A DNA stretch of 10,519 bases from JBGOUV01 sp041477815 (GTDB lineage: Bacteria > Acidobacteriota > Terriglobia > Bryobacterales > JACQDG01), in the NCBI GenBank assembly GCA_041477815.1, contig JBGOUV010000248.1:1-10519 (forward strand). The letters run 5' to 3'. The notes beneath the pieces were generated by a model. That model was given only the letters and a program-made list of their open reading frames with translations, was not told where the DNA came from and ran no database searches. Of this stretch, positions 6,091 to 10,519 are shown in pieces. Within the stretch, counting starts at the first letter, position 1. Each line of letters starts with the position of its first letter. A program made the translations under genes and the position numbers.

Positions 6091-6116
6091 CCATTAGCCC
6101 TTAGCTGTCAGCCACC
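6079..6116 (+). repeat. Dispersed TTAGC heptad repeat, third copy
   Basis: After AAAAGC come four heptads in a row: TATTAGC (6085-6091), CATTAGC (6092-6098), CCTTAGC (6099-6105) and TGTCAGC (6106-6112), then CACC. Order, flanking AGC at the start, the final TGTCAGC and the ACC ending are the same as in the arms at 1416-1446 and 1472-1502, so this is a dispersed element rather than chance. The TAG stop codon of the YnfA-like gene (6088-6090) falls inside the first heptad. Confidence 0.8.
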
Positions 6117-6132
6117 CGGATGACCCCCCTGG

Positions 6133-6141
6133 TGCGATACT
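6133..6141 (+). promoter_or_regulatory. Extended -10 motif (TGCGATACT) upstream of the sialidase-like gene
   Basis: TGC-GATACT ends 7 bases before the ATG at 6149. The hexamer matches TATAAT at 4 of 6 positions, with the TGn extension. No -35 hexamer and no Shine-Dalgarno sequence are seen, so a leaderless transcript is the simplest reading. The motif and its distance from the start codon closely resemble those at 1400-1408, which is also next to a heptad repeat. Confidence 0.35.
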
Positions 6142-6148
6142 TCCTTCT

Positions 6149-7309
6149 ATGCGCCCCTGGTGGATTCTCCTGGCACTCTCCCTTCCGGCCCTGGCCGAAG
6201 ACCCCTTCCACGAGGCCGAGCTGATCTTCCCGCTGGAGCACTGGCACAACCACGCCTCCTCGATTGTGGAGCTGCCTAACGGCGACCTGTTCGTCTGCTG
6301 GTATAACGGCAGCGGCGAGCGCCAGGCCGACGACGTCAAAATCGAAGGCGCCCGCCGCCCGGCCACCGAGAAGCAGTGGGGCCAGCGCTTTACTTTGGCC
6401 GACACCCCGGGCTTCCCCGATGCGAACCCCGCCCTCTTCGTCGACTCGCGCAAGCGGCTCTGGCTGCTCTGGCCGGTGATCCTGGCCAACGAGTGGCACA
6501 CCGCCCTGATGAAGTACCGCATCACCACCAACTTCCAGGGTTACACCGGTTGGGATATCAGTGATACCATGCTCTTCATACCCACCGACTTCGCCGCCAA
6601 GGCCGCCGAAGCCCTCGCCAAGTGGCCCGACAGCGAACGCCGGCAGCGCCTGCTCGAGCGCGCCAAAGATAAGTACTTCTCCCGCCTGGGCTGGATGACC
6701 CGCGTCCACCCGCTGGAGCTGCCCTCCGGGCGCGTCTTAGTCCCACTCTATTCCGACGGCTACTCGTGGTCGCTCATCGCCATCACCGACGACGGCGGCC
6801 TGACCTGGAAGACCTCCACCCCGCTGGTCGGCGCCGGCAACATCCAGCCGAGCCTGGTCCGCCGGCGCGACGGGACCCTGGTTGCCTACATGCGCGACAA
6901 CGGTCCGCCCCCCAAGCGCATCCACGTGAGCACGTCCAAGGACGACGGCCTCACCTGGTCCCCGGTAGTCGATAGCGACCTCCCCAATCCCGGCGCCGGC
7001 ATCGAGGCCATCTCCCTGCAGGACGGGAGCTGGGCGATGGTCTACAACGACACCGAGCGCGGCCGCCACTCCCTGGCCGTGGCCCTCTCGGACGACGAAG
7101 GCAAGACCTGGAAATGGAAGCGCCACCTGGAGCTGGACACCCGCCCGCAAAACGCCGGCTCCTTCCACTACCCATCCATCATTCAGGCCAGTGATGGAAT
7201 GCTACACGTGTCGTATAGCTACTTTCTGAACCGCCTCCCCGCCGACGCCCCGCGCAAGTCGATCAAGCACGCCCGGTTCAACGTGGCCTGGATCAAGCAG
7301 GGCGATTGA
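6149..7309 (+). CDS. Secreted BNR/Asp-box protein of the predicted neuraminidase (sialidase-like) family
   Basis: The protein has 386 residues. Residues 1-16 form a signal peptide (hydrophobic WWILLALSLP, cleavage after ALA), so it is exported. The mature part is a six-bladed-propeller type with three visible Asp boxes, S/T-x-D-D/x-G-x-T-W, at about 212-221 (TDDGGLTW), 261-270 (SKDDGLTW) and 312-321 (SDDEGKTW). Its front has HNHASSIVELPNGDLFVCW, then NGSGER and ADTPGFPDANPALF, the signature I associate with the PF13088/COG4692 predicted-neuraminidase group rather than classical bacterial sialidases. I do not see the FRIP arginine motif. The enzyme may be an exo-glycosidase or lyase on acidic glycans; sialic acid as substrate is not supported by anything here. 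The wobble positions are C-rich, unlike the G-rich GT4 gene upstream. It converges on the CHAT gene. Confidence 0.88.
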   Translation: MRPWWILLALSLPALAEDPFHEAELIFPLEHWHNHASSIVELPNGDLFVCWYNGSGERQADDVKIEGARRPATEKQWGQRFTLADTPGFPDANPALFVDSRKRLWLLWPVILANEWHTALMKYRITTNFQGYTGWDISDTMLFIPTDFAAKAAEALAKWPDSERRQRLLERAKDKYFSRLGWMTRVHPLELPSGRVLVPLYSDGYSWSLIAITDDGGLTWKTSTPLVGAGNIQPSLVRRRDGTLVAYMRDNGPPPKRIHVSTSKDDGLTWSPVVDSDLPNPGAGIEAISLQDGSWAMVYNDTERGRHSLAVALSDDEGKTWKWKRHLELDTRPQNAGSFHYPSIIQASDGMLHVSYSYFLNRLPADAPRKSIKHARFNVAWIKQGD

Positions 7310-7444
7310 GCGGGTCCAGTCCTGTACCGCCAACAGGAAGAGATTCACACCGCTCAGATCCGGGTGCGCGGTTTTGTCAGGCTGCATGCCCTCGCGTCCC
7401 AGGTCGGGGTGACCTGCAAGGCGTCCCACCGGACGCTCCTGGTA
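7310..7444. terminator. Convergent intergenic region with two small hairpins
   Basis: No gene is supported in these 135 bases between the converging stops. Two inverted repeats lie near the CHAT stop: GCGTCC-CACC-GGACGC (7421-7436) and CAGGTC-ggggt-GACCTG (7400-7416). A direct repeat GCGTCCCA occurs at 7394-7401 and 7421-7428. They could help end transcription from either side, but neither is followed by a T-run, so intrinsic termination is not shown. Confidence 0.35.
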
Positions 7445-10400
7445 CTACGCCTCCGCCGCCTGCGAACCGCCAAGCGACTTGAGCAGCAGCAGAATTTCGA
7501 CCGCGTCGTCGAAGTCCAGCTCGGGATCTTCGGCCAGCTTCGGGTCCCGGGACCCGGCAAGGATCGCCAGGAGCGCGGGAATCAACGGTCTCAGATACGC
7601 CGGCAAGTCCGCCCGTCCCAGACGTGCGGATAACTTCGAAGACGCCGCTTCCATCTGACCCAATGCGATGGCCTGCTTCACTAGGGCGAAGATCGGCCCG
7701 CCCCCCGAGAGGTTTTCGCCCCCGTCGCGCCGGTAGGCAAGGTACCCCTGGATCGCTCGCCGCCGTGCCTCCGCCGCCTCGGTTGCATGACTGGTCGCCC
7801 GCTCCAGGTAGTACAGGATCTGAAACGTCTTCCAAGGCTGAGCCGCGTGGCCGAACGCCTTGCTGCACTCGATTGCCCGCTCCACTTCCCGCCGGGCTTC
7901 ATCGTAACGTCCAAGGTGCACCAGAACGTTTGCGGCGTTACTTCGGGCGAGGCCCTCGCCCTTAAGATCGCCAATCCTCGCGAACACGTCCGCTGCCTGC
8001 CGAGAAAACCCGACCGCATCCTCACGGCGGCCCATGGCGGAGTATAGATTCCCGAGTGCGCTGAGCGTCGACGCCTCTCCCCGAACATTTCCTTGCTGGA
8101 CCTTAATTCGGATGGACTCCTGGAAGGCCCGCTCCGCCGCGTCGTAGTCTTTGGCATCGCTGTGAACCGTGCCGACCTGGTGCCAGAGAACGGCGACTGA
8201 ACCAGGCTCTCCGAGTCGCTCGAAAATGCCCCGTGCTTCTGCGAATGCAGCCAGCGCCTCATCATACCGCTCCTGAAGCATGCGCACCGTTCCGAGCTGG
8301 CTCTTGTTCACGGCTACCTGCCTCGGGTCGCCGAGCTTCTCCGCCACCCGGATCGTCTCTTCGTAAGCAGAGGCGGCTTCGTCCAGCCGGCCGAGACCTC
8401 GAAGGCAATCCGCGCTCTCAACGAACGCCACATTCGCCATCCGGGCGGCTGCTTTACCGCCCGCCTCGGCCAATCGCACCAACCGCCGCCGAGCCTCTTC
8501 CAGCCGCTCTAGCGCCTGATCCAAGGTGCCAGATAACATCAGAGCCCGGCCCACGCGGACATGACACATCGCGAGATCGAAGGGTGCCTCCGGGTACGCT
8601 TCCTCCCCGGCTGCATCCGCTCGCGCCAATGACGCCCGGGCCGCCGAAACCGCCTCCGCGTACCGCCCGCCGCCTATCAGTCGATCCACGGCCGCGCTCT
8701 CCGCCAGGACCCGGGCGTGACTCCACTCCCCCAGCTTCTGTGCGGCGGCGGTCCGAATCGCAGCCACCCGGGCCAGCGCCTTCTCCCGCCCCAAGTCCGA
8801 CAGTAGCGACTCGATGTCGGTCGCGAAATCGACCACCGCCTCCGCCGTAGCGCTCCGGCTCAGAACCTCCAGCGCCATGTTTAGGTTGGGCGCTTCGAGA
8901 GCGACAAGCACCAGCGCGACTTGCGGATTCTCCTGCACAAGCCGGTTCAGAGCCCCCGCCAAGCCGACCATCACCCCGACCCACGCCGCCCGCGCCGTAT
9001 CCCGTTCCGCCTCGTTCAACTCCCGCAGCAAAGCCGGCCCCAGCGCCGGGTCGAACCGCAGATAGCCCGGCTCGATCAATTCCGCCAGCCCTACATCCAC
9101 AAGCTGCCGAGCCAGCCCGACCACCGCTTCGCGCTCCAGCCCGCCCAGCGCCGCCGCAATGGCACCCAGGCTCCCCCCACCCTGGAACACCCCCAGCGGC
9201 CGGATTCTCTCCCGCGTCCCGGCTGGCAGCCGCCGCAGCGACAGCTCCACGCTGGCAAACAACGACCGCTCCCGGTCGTCCGGATACCGCTCGTGGAGCT
9301 GGGTCATTAACGCGTGAATCCTCTCGGTAGCGGTCCGCACGTCGGACGTCGCCACCTCGGGCGCCAGCAGCACCAGGCTGCGCGCATGGCAGTTCACCGC
9401 GTCCACCAGTTGCCCGATCGCTTCCTCCCCTTCCCCCGTGTCCCGATGCAGCACCTTGGCCACCAGCTCGATGGCCTCGCCCCGGTCCAGCCGCCCGATC
9501 CGCACTTCCCGGCCCCCGAACGGCGCCGGCATCTTCTCCCGGCTGGTGAAGACCAACTGCGTCCCGCCGATCCGCCCCAGCTCCCGGCACAGCGCCAGGA
9601 TATCTTCCAGAACCTTCGGCTCGAATACCCCGGACACCTCCGACCCCGAACCCGGCGGCAGCACCGACTCCATATTGTCCAGCACCAGCACCGCTCGATG
9701 GTCGCCGAGGGCCCGCTCCACGAGCTGGCGGGCGCGCCGGTCGTCTCCCCCGGCCTGCGTCTCGAAATTCGTAACAAGCTGGCCTCCCAGCCCGTAGAGT
9801 ACCGCCCGGGCCTGACCCTGCTTCTCCAGGCTCACAAACGCCGCCCGGTCGAACCTCCTGGTGGCCACCAGCCACCGCGCCAGCTCCGCCGCCAGCGTCG
9901 TCTTCCCCTCGCCGCCTTCGCCCCGCAGGACGACATACCGGTCCTGCTCCAGCGCCCGCTCGGCCTCCAGCATCTCCCGGCTGCGTCCCACGAACGTGTG
10001 CGCCGGCGGCTCCGGCACCTCCCCCAGCGCCAGCCGCCGCTCCTTCTCCAGGACCTCCTGCACCTTCTCAGGCGGCGTCTCCCTAATCAATTGCGGGTCC
10101 ATCTCCTCCTGGAACAGCACCGGCACAAACCAGTCCTGCAGCTCCAGTTCCCCGGTCAAGACCCTTCCCCTCCACTTGTCCGCGTGCAGTGCCCGTTGGC
10201 CTGCGAGCATCGCCTGGCCCACCCGCTGGCCGGACATCAGCTCCTTATAGAACACCGTCACGAACCGCCGCGCTGTCTCCACCAGCACGGAATGGCTCAT
10301 GGCCACCACCGACGCCACCCCGCTCTGCAGCAGCTTGCCCGCCACCGATGCCGCCGGGTCCACGTCCGACTTCGCCGTCTGGCACGCTTCCAGGAAAAAC

Positions 10401-10519
10401 AGCGGCACGCGATGCTCGCGGATCACCCCCGCCAGCTCCTCCGCGGTCACCAGCGCCGACCGTCTCTTCTCGACCTTCCCCGCATCCGCCGGGTCCTCAA
10501 AGCAAAGCGCACCCAGGCC
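7445..10519 (-). CDS. CHAT protease - STAND NTPase - TPR protein, N-terminus cut by window edge
   Basis: 1,024 residues are visible; the frame is open through the right edge, so the GTG at 10450 is internal, not a start. Numbering from the edge: residues 1 to about 145 are the C-terminal half of a CHAT (caspase-like) domain, with FFLEACQTA carrying the predicted nucleophile Cys46, then SGVASVVAMSHSV and AMLAGQRAL. The catalytic His lies outside the window. FVGRSREM begins a STAND NTPase with Walker A GEGGEGKTT (200-208), Walker B AVLVLDNME (276-284) and an arginine-sensor-like LVFTSREK (about 322-329), followed by a helical/winged-helix region. From about residue 620 come TPR-type helix pairs; five fall exactly 40 residues apart (689, 729, 769, 809, 849 counted from the GTG). 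By analogy to STAND proteins, the TPRs would sense a trigger, the NTPase oligomerise, and the CHAT protease cut a target, as in predicted antiphage or cell-death systems. No partner gene is visible. GC content falls in the TPR part. Confidence 0.93.
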   Translation of the reverse strand, partial: GLGALCFEDPADAGKVEKRRSALVTAEELAGVIREHRVPLFFLEACQTAKSDVDPAASVAGKLLQSGVASVVAMSHSVLVETARRFVTVFYKELMSGQRVGQAMLAGQRALHADKWRGRVLTGELELQDWFVPVLFQEEMDPQLIRETPPEKVQEVLEKERRLALGEVPEPPAHTFVGRSREMLEAERALEQDRYVVLRGEGGEGKTTLAAELARWLVATRRFDRAAFVSLEKQGQARAVLYGLGGQLVTNFETQAGGDDRRARQLVERALGDHRAVLVLDNMESVLPPGSGSEVSGVFEPKVLEDILALCRELGRIGGTQLVFTSREKMPAPFGGREVRIGRLDRGEAIELVAKVLHRDTGEGEEAIGQLVDAVNCHARSLVLLAPEVATSDVRTATERIHALMTQLHERYPDDRERSLFASVELSLRRLPAGTRERIRPLGVFQGGGSLGAIAAALGGLEREAVVGLARQLVDVGLAELIEPGYLRFDPALGPALLRELNEAERDTARAAWVGVMVGLAGALNRLVQENPQVALVLVALEAPNLNMALEVLSRSATAEAVVDFATDIESLLSDLGREKALARVAAIRTAAAQKLGEWSHARVLAESAAVDRLIGGGRYAEAVSAARASLARADAAGEEAYPEAPFDLAMCHVRVGRALMLSGTLDQALERLEEARRRLVRLAEAGGKAAARMANVAFVESADCLRGLGRLDEAASAYEETIRVAEKLGDPRQVAVNKSQLGTVRMLQERYDEALAAFAEARGIFERLGEPGSVAVLWHQVGTVHSDAKDYDAAERAFQESIRIKVQQGNVRGEASTLSALGNLYSAMGRREDAVGFSRQAADVFARIGDLKGEGLARSNAANVLVHLGRYDEARREVERAIECSKAFGHAAQPWKTFQILYYLERATSHATEAAEARRRAIQGYLAYRRDGGENLSGGGPIFALVKQAIALGQMEAASSKLSARLGRADLPAYLRPLIPALLAILAGSRDPKLAEDPELDFDDAVEILLLLKSLGGSQAAEA

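Noticed and set aside
8454..9875. 473-residue frame on the minus strand overlapping the CHAT gene
   Set aside because: Gly/Arg/Ala-rich shift of the CHAT-STAND frame with no motifs, whereas the CHAT frame has well-defined domains throughout.
10448..10450. GTG as the start of the CHAT protein
   Set aside because: The frame continues to the window edge with CHAT-like residues (GLGALCFEDP), so the real start is further right, outside the window.

Overview
The window is about 10.5 kb of GC-rich bacterial DNA (spot counts of 60-base lines give roughly 57-80 % GC). It carries no rRNA, tRNA or CRISPR array that I can see. The mixture of a surface-glycan cluster, a secreted sialidase-like protein, a large CHAT-STAND-TPR protein and short dispersed TTAGC heptad repeats reminds me of soil Acidobacteriota (Solibacter/Bryobacterales type). 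That placement is an inference, as no marker gene is present.

Left part (1-4603, all minus strand, transcribed right to left): a YfcD-like Nudix hydrolase behind a good sigma-70-type promoter; two family-2 glycosyltransferases, one rhamnosyltransferase-like and one polyprenyl-phosphate-sugar-synthase-like; a decayed endonuclease/exonuclease/phosphatase gene with two frameshifts and a large internal deletion; a 31-bp inverted repeat built from TTAGC heptads; a DUF2304 membrane protein; and a family-4 glycosyltransferase that runs off the left edge. Together this looks like part of a polysaccharide or O-antigen assembly operon.

Middle part (4602-7309, plus strand): a second GT4 glycosyltransferase whose start codon physically overlaps that of the divergent Nudix gene; a four-helix YnfA/SMR-like membrane protein; a third copy of the heptad repeat lying across that gene's stop codon; and a secreted BNR/Asp-box protein of the predicted-neuraminidase type, possibly read from a leaderless transcript.

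Right part (7310-10519): a short convergent intergenic region with two small hairpins, then a long minus-strand gene, open at the right edge, encoding a CHAT caspase-like protease fused to a STAND NTPase and a TPR array. This is the most interesting gene: its architecture is that of predicted immune or cell-death effectors. Base composition differs between its protease/NTPase part and its TPR part.

At window scale, the plus strand is G-rich from 1 to about 5.75 kb and C-rich from about 6.1 kb to the end, whichever way the genes point.
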